Of a stretch of 64,000 nt of DNA, positions 11,611-24,579 are shown piece by piece (the stretch's first letter is position 1; each line of letters begins with the position of its first letter). The DNA is from Ligustrum vulgare (Eukaryota; Streptophyta; Magnoliopsida; Lamiales; Oleaceae): positions 29,668,639 to 29,732,638 of the forward strand of contig OY743184.1 of NCBI GenBank assembly GCA_963555705.1. Reading direction: 5' to 3'. Under the pieces are notes generated by a model that searched no databases, was not told where the DNA came from, and saw only the letters and a list, made by a program, of their open reading frames with translations. The translations under genes were made by a program, and so were the position numbers.

Positions 11611-14047
11611 TGTAGTGACCAAGAATTTTCACTTATTTAAATAATTATTTTAAAATTATAAAAATGTGTCGCTGCAATCTTACCCATTTTTAATTTAAAG
11701 TCGTGACGTATTCGTCTAGCTAAGTCGAGAAATGTTAAGTCCATTCGATTTTAATTAAAATCCGAATTTCTAAAATTATATTATTTTAATTATTTATTTA
11801 AAATATTCTTTTCAAAATCGTTTTAAATTCCAAAATTTTATTAAGCTCATTTTATCAGATCCATTTTTCCGACTCAATTGATTCACGCGTATTGTTTTTC
11901 TCGAATTTCGTGCCTTACTTGTCAAGACTTCCAAAATGCCTAATCAACCTATACTACCACCAACTTCCACCAACCACATCCAATCCCATACCCTATCAAT
12001 TCTCATACTCTACATCAACAACCCCTCCAAACTCACTTCTCAGCATCATCACCACCATCCCCTCTCCCTCTGCAAAAACCACACTCGAGCACCAGCTTCA
12101 AACTCCAGGCCACAACATTGATTTCCCAGCAGCCAAGCTTCAAGGTAAGAATTTTCCCTAACCTCACGCAACCATTGCAGCTGCCTCATCGCGCCACCAC
12201 CACTCACGCAACCTTGCAACCACCACCTATACTGCCCCAACACAGAACCACTATACACCCCCGAAGCAACCACCAAAAACACAGCCACCACTTCCATCAT
12301 CATCACCATCTCACAACCATAGCCATCTCATTTGAATAATCACCATCATCACCACAACCCGGTCACCACCACCCCTACAGCCGCCGCCTACAACCCATAG
12401 CCAAACCAGTCACAACACACCGGCAACCAACTCCAAACCGTCACCACCGCCACCTCCTCCTTCATCATCATCATCATCATCATCATCAACTCGACTACGC
12501 CACCACCACCACGACATGCAGCCAACAACCGCCTCAGCCCAGCTCCAATCAACACCCAAATCCCCATCAATCAACCCAACCCAAATCAAAACCCAAAAAT
12601 CGAAGAACTAAGTTAAACCCATAACCTACCTCGACTGCTGACTGCTTTGACCGAATTTACCATTGAAAATCGCGACCTCCAAGCCTCGGTCACACCTCGA
12701 TTTCATTACCCAACCTCACACCTAAACCCAAATCGGAACCCCCTTCTTGAATCGCCACTCGCGGCCACCCTACAGCGGCGTTTCGCCGGCAAACTCACCG
12801 GCTGTGGACCCGGATTGAGCGAGGTACCATCGCACCTCCTTCTTTCTCCCTTCTCTGTGTCGGACCAGAGAGCGAGAATGGAAATTCTGTTTTAATATTT
12901 TGATTTCTTGAAATTTGCACTTTAGTCCCCAAGTTGGTAAAATTATTTAATTCACCCCTTTTAGTTTTAAAACTTATCATTTTAGCCCATTAAGTTTTTA
13001 AATGATTTTAATCAGTCATTTCATTTTAAAAATCAATTATTTCAACCCCTACAATTTAATATCCATTTTGAACTTCAACCAAAGTTCCAAAATTTTCATT
13101 TCGGCCCATGAGTTCAAATATTTTAAAACTCTATCTTTTAAATTAAAAATCTGATTATTTCAACCTGAATATTTTAATAGCGTTTTATTCGAGTCCTGAA
13201 AGTTTAAAAGTATTCATTTTAGTCCCCCAACTTTCAAATCAGCAATTTCAGTCCCTAAATTTTAATTTATCATTTAAACTACAAATTTCAAAAGACTAAT
13301 TTAATTTATTTTTCTAATTGGCTAGACGAGGCGTACAGAGATTTAAAGGATTGAAATCATTTCCCGCTCAATTTTGCACTCGTTGAATTTAAGGTAAACT
13401 CTCCCCTATTAGTTGATTTAAATTATGATTGCATGTGAATGTGTATGTTACGTGATTTATGTGAAATTTATTTCATGAAATGAGATGAGAATATATTTCT
13501 TATGAAATATTTATGTTGTTATACTTGTCATAACTTATATGCTTTTATGCATGAGAAAGAACGAAGAGAATGTCTTGCAAGATAAATGATGATGTTATGC
13601 ATAACTTATGTGCCTTATGTGCACGAGAAGAAAGAGCAACTCACACCCTATGATTTTAAAGAGCCTATGATTCTTCAAAGAGAAGCCATGTGCTTTAATG
13701 CACGAGAAGAGCAACCCACACCCTATGATTTCTAAAGAGCCTGCATTTATGTGTTCAAAATAGTTGAAAATCTTATTTTGATGATCCGTATTTCCAAACA
13801 TTGGATATTTTTGAGATTTTCAATTATTTGAGAAATTTATAACATTGTCAAATATTTTGTAATATTAATGGTTCAATTTATCATTTTGAATTTCTTCATA
13901 AATGTTTTCAATTTTTATCGATCATTACAGTTTATTTAATGTTGCCAAAAAATGAATTTCAGTTATTTTTTCCGCTAGAATATTATTTTAAAGTTTAGAC
14001 CAGAAAATGACGTGGTGAACTGGGTATTTAGAACTCGAGGCACTACA
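11611..14047 (+). repeat. 3' LTR of the Tekay-like fragment (about 2.4 kb)
   Basis: It starts TGTAGTGACC right after the purine tract TTAAGGGGGTAAGG and ends GGCACTACA, the inverted counterpart. Its 5' third contains a C-rich CAC/CCA stretch (about 11930-12600) with a (TCA)n run, then diverged 'TTTAGTCCCCAA' repeats (12900-13300), and a 70-bp direct duplication GCACGAGAAG...AGAGCC (13620-13760). Open frames inside are low-complexity artefacts. The length matches the long LTRs of Tekay-type elements. Confidence 0.72.
12462..12488. repeat. (TCA)n microsatellite
   Basis: Nine perfect TCA units inside the 11611-14047 LTR. Antisense it reads as a poly-Met/Asp frame, which is an artefact. Confidence 0.95.
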
Positions 14048-14399
14048 AAACTGCCAGACTAGAGGAGGTGATTAGGAAGCTGCTGGCTCTACCGACTAGA
14101 GAAAGCTGCTCACTTGCTTATACTCAATTGAAGGGTCAAACGTAGAATGGGAATGGGCTAGAAGACTCTCTATCGTCCTCATCTTTCTTCTCCCCTCGCC
14201 CCCCACTTGTATATGATATCTACCAGGTTTAAAAATCCTGATTACACAATAGGATCTCGCTCCCTACATGAACGAGATTTCAATAGGATCTCACTTCCTA
14301 AATGAACTTCAGGGGGGTGGGATGCCCAAAAAGGTCAGATCATTTTCATACGAAACATTATACAAAATGAGGAGAACTAGACATATCTGAAACTACCTG
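14048..14399. other. Unassigned 350 bp right of the Ty3 LTR
   Basis: No gene was recognised. A 15-20 bp direct repeat (CAATAGGATCTC.CT.CCTA.ATGAAC) occurs at about 14248 and 14281. The target duplication of the neighbouring LTR could not be found because its left end is lost. Confidence 0.4.
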
Positions 14400-15000
14400 A
14401 TTGTATTAGCTCATTGACTACAATGTCCATCTACTGGATCACATTTGGAGTGTCCTTTAAAATATTCTTTACTTTGAAATTTTCACCCATGTCAAAGCTC
14501 GCGCCACTTTCACAAGCCTCTCCAGAAGTTCATTGTACCTACACCTACACATAATAATGGACATATGCAACTAACTTGCCACATCAATCTTCAAGCCTAA
14601 TTGATTTAATTTCCCCCAAAAAACCATGCCTACAGCTACCACCACAGGCCTCATTGACGTGGCCAAGAACCACTTAATCAAACGTCGCATAAAAAGCACC
14701 CCTTGCTTCAGCATCCTCTGAACCACATCTTCCGAAATCTTATAAAACATCGGATAATTCCTAATAATATGTTTGAGAAAATTCACAATGTCAAACTCCG
14801 AAAACTTCAAATCAAGAAAATCCACAACTCGATCAATCATCTGGCCCATTCATAAATATCACTTCCCACCAAATCTACCACTTCTTCAATTGGCAAGATC
14901 TGCTTATCCTTCTTCATCACAACATAAGCACAAGCACAAGCACCAAAACCATATTCCTTTTGCATATTCAAATGTTGTAATTGTCTCAACCATAACCTTA
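14400..15000 (-). pseudogene. Decayed TFIIB-related cyclin-box protein fragment (PTF2-like)
   Basis: Read on the minus strand from about 15000 down, the frames give YVVMKKDKQILPIEEVVDLVG, then IDRVVDFLDLKFSEFDIVNFLK, EDVVQRMLKQGVLFMRRLIK, WFLATSMRPVVVAVGMVFW, CRYNELLERLVKVARAL and finally VKNILKDTPNVIQ. This order fits the two cyclin-like repeats of plant-specific TFIIB-related proteins. A one-base loss near 14850 breaks the frame after EWAR, a GAG-to-TAG type stop follows DVAS near 14573, and the frame shifts again near 14480. No introns were seen and the N-terminal zinc ribbon is absent. It is probably a partial retrocopy or captured fragment. The PTF2 name is from memory of the family and could be a related cyclin-box gene. 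Confidence 0.6.
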
Positions 15001-15099
15001 ACCTCATCGAACCCTATGTTTAGTGGTCCCATTGTGAGTGGAATCTTTTACACATTTTTGTTTCCTCATAGAACCCATTGATAAACAATGAGATGGGTT

Positions 15100-16430
15100 A
15101 GCGAGGACTGGTGTCTTCAACAGTGTATTTGTTCTTGTTTGATCCCAGATTTGAACGACTGGGTGGAGATGCCATAGTTTGTTTCAAAAAGCAATTGGAC
15201 GATATAATAAGGTTGGGTATGAAAGATTTTCAACTGACAAAGAATCACAAAAATGCCAAGTTATAGTTTGGAGAAGGGATTTTTTGGCAGAAAATATGAA
15301 CAAAATGATAACGAGATATGATGAAGACTCAAGGATGATTTCTTGGAATACAAATGTGAGGTTTGTTTATTTCTATACAAAAGTAGAAGACTAGAAGAGT
15401 TAAATTGGGAACTATTTTGGTAAGATATGCTTTGATGTATTTGGTGGAGTGATTTTAGCATTCAAAATGGTTAGAAGGACGAGAGATGATAATTCTTGAT
15501 TATCATTTTTACTTTATATTTCGTAGTATTTTTGGATTAAAAACAGGTTGCAAGGTAAAATATGAAAATTTATCTAATTTCATGTATTGGGTGTAATTTC
15601 CGCTTTTGGTTTGGGATTAAGTTTTAAACTCCATTTGTGGGCTAATACCAAATAGTCGGCCCAACCCAAACAAACAATGTTTCATAACACCCAGCATACC
15701 TATATATACCTATATAATATATAATATAATGTTGTAGGCTCACTTTTGAACTTTTCTTATCGATGCGTGATTCAATTTGTGTGCACTATAGCCTCTTTTT
15801 TTGTTTGAATTGAATGGATTGTAGCCTCTCTTTTTTTATCTATACTTTCTACCTAGCAGTATTTAAAAATAAATAAATAAATAAATAATTTACCCCTTAT
15901 CTTGAAAAGGGAAAATTTTTTAGACTCATTTTGATGAAAAATGTTAAAATACTTTTAATATTTAAAGTTTTGAAATAAATTGTAGCATAATAAATGTAAT
16001 TAACAATAATTAATATACATTTTCTTTGAATTAGTAATTCCAAAATTAAAAAATATTATTGTTGTAATGTTTTATATTTTGTATATATTTAATTTTGATA
16101 TAAAAAATATATTTAATGTCTTAAAAATAATATTAAAAAAATTAAAATTAAAAAATATTATTGCTCCCAATTACTACTATCTGAATTTTTATTTATTTTT
16201 TGATAATTTTATTTAATACAACGGATCGACTTTGAATTGATCCCCAGTCGACCTAACCCTTAACTCTAGTCCTTTTTCGAGTCGATCTTCTGGCTGAGCT
16301 TTAAAATATTGCTATTGAAACATGAACCCGTTTTACTTTAATCCTAACAACCATCAGCTTATTCGATCAAAAAAAAATAACAACCATCAGCTTATTATAT
16401 TCTTCCAAAGCCCCCTTTTTGGGCACGGGA
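15100..16430. other. Intergenic sequence, no recognised gene
   Basis: A plus-strand frame near 15150-15240 (DAIVCFKKQLDDIIRLG) looks briefly protein-like but is soon closed by stops and I do not recognise it. The rest is AT-rich, with an (AAAT)n run at about 15867-15890. Confidence 0.4.
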
Positions 16431-17577
16431 TCTTCGAATTCACAATTCCTACCTGCGTATGCATTTCTATCCCAATCAGAGAGACGATTTTGCGATAAAT
16501 TTGTTGATTCTATCCACATGTTGATGCACTATTTATTTCTTTCTCTTCTTAAATTTTACCATTTGTGCGTCCCATTTCACTTAAAAGCTTAAATATATCT
16601 TAAAGGTTAGGGATTCGTTCGTTCGTGGTGAACTGCTGTTCTTAGGTTTTCTGCTGCATCAGTTAATATATAAAGTAATTTTCAAGGTTTGTTCTGTGAG
16701 ACTTTTGAATTGCCTCATTTATATGACCTTGATTATTTTGACGCTGTACTCCGAGACATGATGGAGGTGTGGAGTAATGGTTTTATTATGCCCTTGTTGG
16801 AGCCCCATTTTTTTTTACAAAAGATGAGTTTTGTAATAGTGGTTTTCGGGAGTGAGCGTGGTTAAAAAGTTTGGAATTTTTTTGGATTTACATATAAATT
16901 ATTTTATTGATAAAATGGTTGGTTGGAAATGAGTCCGAGAAAAAATTGATTGGGGCTCAAATATAGGCTATGTGTTCGTATATTGTCAACCAATTGTTTG
17001 ATATTTTGTTGATCCATTCTATGTTTCTAGTTACAAATTACACGTTTAATTTCGTTGAAATAATGTAAGGCTTAGGTCCCAAACTGCCTTACCTAACTGT
17101 GGCAAAATTTCAGTATACAGGATTTAGCCTTCCTGAACACTGGGTACAAGTGATTTTAGTTTGCTAATCAAGTGTTATCATGGCCGCTCATGGGCTCCTG
17201 CACTCTTCTAGTTTCATATTCGGGGATGGGGATGGCTAAATACCTTTTTTACTATCATATTTCTCTGGACAATTTTGTGGGATATTATTTATCATATATC
17301 ATTTAGCATGATCAGTTATTTTTTGTTGATACGCACTCTATAGAATTATATTACTCACAAATGCAAATTCAGAGTGATATTTTATTCAAATCCTGCTTCA
17401 TTCCCTAGGACAAGGCAAACAAAATAACCAGAACTGGAAAGTAGTTGAAATGATTTGAAGATTCATTTATTTTACTAGTTTAATTCTACTGCTGCTTAAC
17501 ATTTGTTTATCCACGTACTAAAGTGCTGATGTTTCGGATCTCTCGCTACCTGCAATTTAGGTGCCGTACAAGGGGAG
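16430..17577 (+). promoter_or_regulatory. Probable promoter, 5' UTR and 5' UTR intron of the DCD gene
   Basis: CTGCAATTTAG (17550-17560) is a good 3' splice site 17 bp before the start codon. The leader is therefore probably interrupted by an intron whose donor could be TTCAAG|GTTTGT near 16687. The start of transcription is not defined by sequence alone. This is inference from splice-site appearance. Confidence 0.35.
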
Positions 17578-20500
17578 ATGATGACCTTGAAGGACCAATT
17601 TTCTGGGTATATATTCATGTGCAATGGAAAAACCAAACCTGATTGCATTAGATATAGAGTATTTGGGCTACCTGCCGCAAGAATCGATATAGTGAAAAAA
17701 ATTAAACCACGTATGAAGCTTTTCTTGTTCGACTTTGACTTGAAACTTTTGCATGGCATTTACACTGCATCATCTAATGGAGAGCTGGGAATTGTGCCAA
17801 CTGCTTTCGAGGGAAAATTTCCGGCACAGGTAAAACTTTTCCACCTAGAACCTTTTCCCTAGTTTGTAGGGGTGTTCTATGACCAGTCAATTGGAGAATC
17901 CCCACTTTTTAGCTATTTTTTTCGTTTTTTTCCCCTTTCCTTCTTTGGTCCCTCCTGATTTTAAGAGAATCTTTACTGTTTGAAGATATTGTCTTTTATT
18001 GTTTTTATTATATACCATAAAGAAACTAAAGTAATGACTTCTAAAACTTAATACAAGACCTTTATTAATATGATATATGCAGTTTTGACAGTGTTCGTAA
18101 TCTTAAAGTTGGAATACGGAAGATATATCTGTTTCTACTTTCTTTCTGTGGAAAAGGGGCTTATCATTGATTTTTTTTTTTTTTTTTTTAAATGTAAAGC
18201 ATATTAAAATACTCTGTCATGCCTGCTTTGGAAATTTGGATGTATAAGAGCACTTGCTTATTTCTTTAAAACAAAAATGTGCAACAGTTATTTCCAAAGT
18301 TGATACATTATAATCTCTCAAATAGCTGATATATTATAAGGTTTATGGGACTGGCCTCATTTGTAAAAAAACTTGGGATACAGGCATCTCATATAGGCAA
18401 TTTTTTGTATTTTTTATTGCAAGAATTTTCCCAATGCCCTAGCGATTTTTATTTTTTATTTTTTCCTATCACTGAAGTTCAAAGGATTTGCTCGACTTTC
18501 TCCCAACTCGTTTTTGATGAGTAAACAACTACTTTACCCAAAAGTCCTGGCCCGAAGGTATATTGGGCACCTAACTATTAGATCTTAACAATACCCCACA
18601 ATTTCAAAGCCGACGTCCCATCGGCCCACTCTAAGGCGCTTCACTCTACCTGGTCCAGTCCCTTGGGCTATTGGTAGGCAACCCTTTCCTTAGGTCGCCC
18701 CTTCTAAGAATCGAAAAGTCATGCAAACTTGCTGTATGTTTGTGGTCAACCTGTGTTACTTGTTTTTGTTGAATAAGTGATCATTATATGTATGATAAAA
18801 AGTACGGATAAGGATACATAATTTGAACGTAGATCCGTATTATAAGTGATCACTATATGTCGATATTTATTATTATTATTAGGATACGTAGATACGTATT
18901 ATAAAATTCAACATAATATCATCAATAAAAAAAATTAAAACAGAAGCACAATAATAAAAATAAAATAAAGTACTAAAGCATTTTATCTTGTCTTTAATTG
19001 TTTCAATTTCAAACTTTGGCTCATCTAGTAATAGAATAATTAGAAAAAAAAAAAAAATGTATCCGGTACATATGAGTGCGTATGGAGAGTATTTGAGCTT
19101 GGATACGTATCGGATATGGGTACGTAATGGGTTTATGAGTATCAGTGTTTCTTATTATGTATGGCATAATGGCTGAATTGATCCATTAATAACTGGTTTG
19201 CATTTATCAATTTTCTTCGATTGGTTCCACACGGAAGTTAAATTTGTGTCCATCTACACATTTTTGTCCGAATAATTTTTTCCATTTTCTAACAGACATT
19301 GATGCTATTTATAGGTGAAGTTCGAGATTTTCAAGGATTCCTTTCCTCTGCCTGAGAGTGTTTTCAAGCATGCAATCAAAGATAACTATCATGGAGGTCC
19401 CAAATTTAGACAAGAGTTAACTGAAGGACAGGCAAGATATTTAGATACATTTTTGACCAAATCATGTATTGCACCGTATAAATATCACAAAACTCTTTTA
19501 AATTCACGTGTTTCAGGTAACCAATCTGATGTCAATGTTTCATCCCCTAATCACAACACCATCTGTCACTGTTGACACCCAGCCTGGTACTGAACTTTCG
19601 GATTCATTTCAACTTTCTGGTTTGAGGATGCTTCCCAGTAGTCAATATGTTCAGAAACCTCACCCTCCTTTGGTGCTTTTACCTAATGCCTCTAGAGCTA
19701 AAGCAGAGTCTCCATGCCTGGGAGTGCAACCAGATCATCTGCTCCAAGTAGTCCCAAAAGGCCAGCATGATCCTTGTCTTTTGGTTGAGGCTCATCCAGC
19801 ATATAATCCTGAGAATCCATCCCTAGTTCAACTGCAAACACATGGCAGGTAATGCCTGTTTCCTAGTTATGTCTCTGTACCATGTTGGGGACGAAAATGC
19901 TGGTTCCTGCTTTGCAATCCTAATAAAACTCTTTTGCACTTCTTAACTTGTTTTTTCTACTATTCCCTTCTTCCAAACACAACAGATGAGTTAAATTATG
20001 TAGAGACTAATAAATGGCATAACACTATACGTATCACCACTTCACTAGTAAATCTGTCATATTCTGAGAGAGAGAGAGCCCCAAATTTTAGTCCGTTAAG
20101 ACTTGTATCACCACGTCATAGTAAATCGGTCATATTCGGGGAGACAGCCCCAGTTTTATCTGTTACTTTTTCAAAATGACTTCCAATGGATTTGTTAATG
20201 GGTAGAACAAACTTACTGACATGAATTAATTTATGTCTAGAAATTAATGAAATAGGGTTACCCACTCTTACTTGCAATAAATGTGTTGACAAATGTAGAT
20301 GTTTCTGGTTGGTGATTAATTCCGCCATGTGTTATGATAAACCAATAGTTCTGCTAAACTAAACAGAAGGCCAATTTCTGGGTGATTGAGAAACAATTAT
20401 AACATATGTATGAAAATGAAGGCCTTATTTAATTTAGGTAGGCTATAGGATTTTGTTGATAACTGATCCTTCTTTTCACTTTCACAATAAATCAGGCTCA

Positions 20501-21721
20501 TTATTCTTGTATTTTATGTAATCTTTTTATTTTACATATAAATTACTATTTCATTTCTTTTGTAGTTCGTTTTACTTTAATTTACACTAACAAAATATAG
20601 AATTTGATATTATTTATTAAAATATTACATGAAAAATATACAAGTTTTACATGTATGAAATTCAATTGTTGAAACTAGACACTAGAATTGTATTTGCTAA
20701 TATGAGGAGCTAATTGAAATAAGCTAGAAGATTCTGAGATTGCCAAATGAGCTCCTTTCTTTTGAGCTTAACCACACGAGCTTTTAGTCTTTAGATAAAG
20801 AATGCCTGGGATTCAAGCCTTGGCTCATACAGTATCATTGCAAACTACTGGAATTTTGTCTGATTGCCACCAACTCTTTTTTTGAATTTGTCTGTATTAT
20901 TGTTCTTCCATTGCTTGTTGATACTTGTATGATAGCTGATTGTGTCTCTATTTCATTTTTCTTTCTGCATCCATACAATTATTGTGCCAAATGATAGCAA
21001 GATGGGTGTTTCGCAATTGCAAGCTGCAAGGCCCCCAACTGCTGCGTATTGGGCTGCGGTGGCCTCTGAGGACCCAAACCATGCATATATTTCTCAATCC
21101 GTTATTGCAAAGTACAGTAGTTATACTTCGGCACCTGGAGACGGTTCACATGCTGCATTGCACCCCCATCCCCTTCCACATGGAAATGTAGCAGCATTTT
21201 CTGGTCCTCATCAAAGCCTGCCAATAGGAAGGGATCCTGGAAGTAGTTTGTCTGTGCTCGACAGGAGCAAAAATTTAAGCACACTACAACCAGATTGGGC
21301 ATGCGGTTCCAATAATAATAATAATATAGCTTTTTCAGATGGCCAAAGTTTCTTACCAGCAAATTTCCATGTGCCATTGGCATTGCAAACCACTGTGCCT
21401 CCACATGGACTTGCCCATCAACAACCTTCATCAGAAGCAGCCGCATACTGGATACAGATGGCTTCTCATAACCCAAATCCGACTGCTCCTCAAATGTCAT
21501 TGTTGAACTCTGCTGTATACGGCCATGATCGTAGTTATGGAGCTTCAGTTGTTCAAAATACATTTCAAGCATATGGTCAAGTGCCACCCCACGACCCAGC
21601 AGCATTATACGGAGGAAATACGCAGTGCCCTTCCTCAGTTGAAGCGGCTGCTTTCGTGGTACCAAACCAGGTTGATTTATCTCATCACCAAGCTCTGCCA
21701 CACTCCAGGATCGGTGGATGA
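17578..21721 (+). CDS. DCD (Development and Cell Death) domain protein, four exons
   Basis: Exons are 17578-17829, 19315-19431, 19517-19848 and 20998-21721. Phases fit throughout and give 1425 nt, or 474 residues plus a stop. Residues about 8-125 form a DCD domain: [77 protein letters not shown] and FHPL. This plant-only domain occurs in proteins tied to stress, hormone and cell-death responses, but its biochemical role is not known to me. The C-terminal 350 residues are low-complexity (Pro/Gln/Ser/His) and hold two related motifs, [13 protein letters not shown] and [13 protein letters not shown]. The ATG pair at 17578/17581 lies just after a likely leader-intron acceptor. Intron 2 begins with GC rather than GT. 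The acceptor of exon 4 (AATGATAG) is weak, so that junction is the least certain. No disabling mutation was seen. Confidence 0.85.
18480..19170. other. Repetitive insertion-like part of DCD intron 1
   Basis: GATACGTA/TATCCGTA words recur around 18810-18900 and 19060-19130, partly in inverted orientation, around an A-rich middle. This resembles a degraded DNA transposon, but no clean terminal repeat or target duplication was found. Confidence 0.4.
19432..19516 (+). other. GC-AG intron of the DCD gene (85 nt)
   Basis: The donor reads GGACAG|GCAAGA and the acceptor GTGTTTCAG|GTAACC. Removal joins two phase-0 exons and restores the DCD text [17 protein letters not shown]. Retaining it leads to a stop about 20 codons beyond the acceptor, in another frame. 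Confidence 0.75.
20031..20161. repeat. Tandem duplication of about 73 bp in DCD intron 3
   Basis: GTATCACCAC.TCA...AGTAAATC.GTCATATTC occurs at about 20031 and 20105 with some substitutions. It is an old local duplication without an apparent function. Confidence 0.75.
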
Positions 21722-22439
21722 TAGAATGCGTGGTCTTATTTTGCTGGAGTTGCTTCAGCTTTTAGCGCACGCATCATGTAAAATTTCTCAATTTATATGG
21801 ATCTAGTAGTCAAATTTCTTAGAAAGTTTGCATTTTTTTTTTTTTTTTTTTTTTCATAACCTCCAGAGTATTTCTTTCACCTCTTGTTGCCTAGTGAGTT
21901 TCGCTAGTTATCTTTCTTACAATGCTCGTTCTTACGGAAGCTTAAAATTAAAGAATTTCCCAATTCCTCGTGATTTTATTTTACGCAAAAATACATATTT
22001 ATTTAAAAAAGTGCTATTTTTAATAAATAATAATTCTTATTTCTATAAAATATATTAAATTAGCACGTCATAATATTTTATCAGATATCATATTATTCAA
22101 AAAAATTAATTATTTAGTATATACATTGTGTAATTATTAATTTCTAAAACCCTTGAACCTGATCATCTTAGGGGAGATTTCCATGGAAATTAAGGATGGA
22201 TTTCAGAAAGGATGCTCACAGAAAGAGTTAAAGACTATGCTCATTGCTCTTCTTCCAAAGTCCCTTGGGCCATTCTTACTCGCAGGTTGAAGATTTCAGG
22301 CTTCCCTGTAAGCTTAGGCTACAAGCTTCTCTAAAAAATCCTAGGAAAGATTGGACGTACATGCTAAGGGCACCTCACCGAAAATTCCATTTAAGCATGA
22401 GTGTTGTCAACTTGAAAGGATTGTTGTTCACTGACCACA
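21722..22439 (+). other. DCD 3' UTR and unassigned flank
   Basis: The first 300 bp, including a T22 run at 21833-21854, is the probable 3' UTR. From about 22170 a plus frame reads MLTERVKDYAHCSSSKVPWA then ILTRRLKISGFPVSLGYKLL with a stop. It looks like a gene fragment, but I cannot assign it. Confidence 0.4.
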
Positions 22440-24250
22440 AGTATTAGGTTGCGCAAGTAATAAAGTGGACGAGAGTTCAAGTATCGATCTCACAGAGATT
22501 GTGCAAATTGTATTTTAGATTACGATTCTTTAATCGAAACTTAGAAAACATTGAATTTGAGAATTTTATTTTGAAAACTAAACTAAAGATTAAACTAAAA
22601 AAACAATAAAATTTTGGTTTTAGAACTTATGAGATGAACATGTTAGAATTATGAATCCATATTAAGCATGTATTTGACTTAAAGATTTAACAATGAAGTA
22701 TGAGTATTGAAAATTGGTGTTCCTATAGTTGTTTATGTCCCCTTTTCCAGTGATGTATAAACACATTTTTTCTACAAGAGATGAGCCTATATTTCTATGA
22801 CCAATCCGAAAATGTAGAAAAACATTAAGCAATTATGAATACTTTTTAGGATAACACAAAACATGAGTATATTTTTATCTCATATCGAACTTTGTGGTAA
22901 TCAATTCAAGTCTAATAAATTTCTACTCTTTCAAACATAGAAATCTATAACAAGCATCAATAATCATGAGTCCACAACCATAGATGAATATAAAAACACA
23001 ATTGATTGCATCAAACTCATAAATTGAATTATGCAAATGTAAAGTCAAAACATGGAATCAGTAACTAATGTTCCATCACAATTCTAACAATTAAAAGCCT
23101 AGCCTAGATACATGATAGAAAATAAATAACAAAAAAAGTAAATGGATGTCATCCCGTTCATTTTCTTGGAATTATATCTTCAATTTTGATTTTGGCTTTG
23201 CATGGATCCCTCACCAATTGAGCAGCGTTTTGACATGTATTCAACAAATTGGGAACCCCTAATGTGCTTTTATTGTTCATTATTTGTAGAAATCGAAAAG
23301 TGACTGAAAATCACGTCCAAATTGACTTTCAAAAGAGTTCCAATCAAATAAGGAAAGTTAACTTCGGAGGAGATCTTTTTATCATTGCACATTATTCAGT
23401 ATTTTGATCATATCTTTATATTCCCTTATTCAATTGAGGTAATTCAAAGTGCATTAGAAAGATAACTTAAATGGATACAATTATTTCTGAAAGGATTTTC
23501 CTTATTTGAAAGTTTACTGCCACAAAATTAGGTCTCAAAGTTCGACTAAAAATCTGCCCGAAAATCTTGTGTCATTGAAATCAATTTATGATAATATTAT
23601 TATCACATTTCATTCCTTTTTGACTTCTAATTGCATCAATTGACTCCTAGTAATTTTCTAGTATCGTATCATGATCCAAATCAATCATTTAGTATTTGTA
23701 ATTTGGTCCTTTTTCATTTGATTTTTATACTTTAGTCTTTAAATTTTTAATTTCTTTCAATTTGATTCTTTCTTTGACTTTTATTTCAATTTGCACCCTG
23801 ATTGAATTCATCAACTTTTCCGTTACACAATTTAGTATTTTTATTATCCAATTGACTTGATTTTTCTCCAATTCATTTGTTTTCCTGATTTTGGGACTAT
23901 TTCTGAAATAAAAACAAATAATAGCAAAATGAATAGTAAATATTCTCAAACAAACAAATAAAATCTTACTTTTAGGATAGAAATAAGTGTATAAAATTAG
24001 AACTATTATTCGTTCTCGAACAAAATAAAACTAAACTATAAAATAAAAATGCAAATAACAAAGTATATTTTTTTCTCAACTTATTCACCATGAGCTCCAA
24101 CAATTCAGATTGACAATTCACTTTAGAAAAGAAATATGAACAATATAAAATATTTTCATTCATCCAATACTTGACTTCATTGTGTGTGTGTGAATAGCCA
24201 AAAATCAAATACTAACTCATGTAAAAATATATTTGACACTGTGTGGTGGA
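22440..24250 (-). repeat. Athila-like 3' LTR, minus strand (limits approximate)
   Basis: Assigned from its position after the 3' interior blocks and from similarity of its terminal 60 bp to the LTR end at 32640-32740. No primer-binding site follows at lower coordinates, which fits a 3' rather than a 5' LTR. Terminal duplications were not found. Confidence 0.45.
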
Positions 24251-24579
24251 TTATGCATAGATAAGTCCAAATCCCATGTGGTCAAACAATGATTTTCTTT
24301 TAATTTTCCTTGCACTCTCATTAATAATCACAACCTTACTGCTTTTCTCTCGTATCTCGATGTCTTTTCTATTTTTGTGGTTTCTAAACATTCTTATACT
24401 ATATTTTTCCACACAAGACAGTTAGGATTAGATAAGCATACACAGCAGACCAAAAGTATCCCCAATTTCACATTTCAGTGTTAGAAATCCCAATCAAACA
24501 GGCTTATACCATGTATTTTATTCAATTTTTTCTTTTATTTGGACGAATTTTTTTCTTTTCACATCCATGTCTTTTACCA

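Larger units (their letters stand above)
10020..14047 (+). mobile_element. 3' part of a chromoviral Ty3 element (Tekay/Del-like)
   Basis: The order is integrase C-terminal half, chromodomain, purine tract, then a long LTR. Everything upstream of the last catalytic part of integrase is missing. A hAT-type element (10430-11163) is inserted in the coding region. It is related to, but clearly different from, the element at 52527-60904, which has the same order and a similarly long LTR. Confidence 0.8.

Noticed and set aside
11892..12570. Pro/Thr/Ser/His-rich frames on both strands as exons
   Set aside because: They lie within a long Tekay-like LTR and follow CAC/TCA repeats.
19517..19582. 66-nt GT-AG intron at TTTCAG|GTAACC in the DCD gene
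   Set aside because: The resulting phases do not match, and the DCD homology resumes exactly at 19517, showing that this position is an acceptor, not a donor.
21102..21701. 199-codon antisense open frame over DCD exon 4
   Set aside because: It lies wholly opposite a coding exon of a multi-exon gene, has no family resemblance, and its length follows from codon bias of the sense strand.
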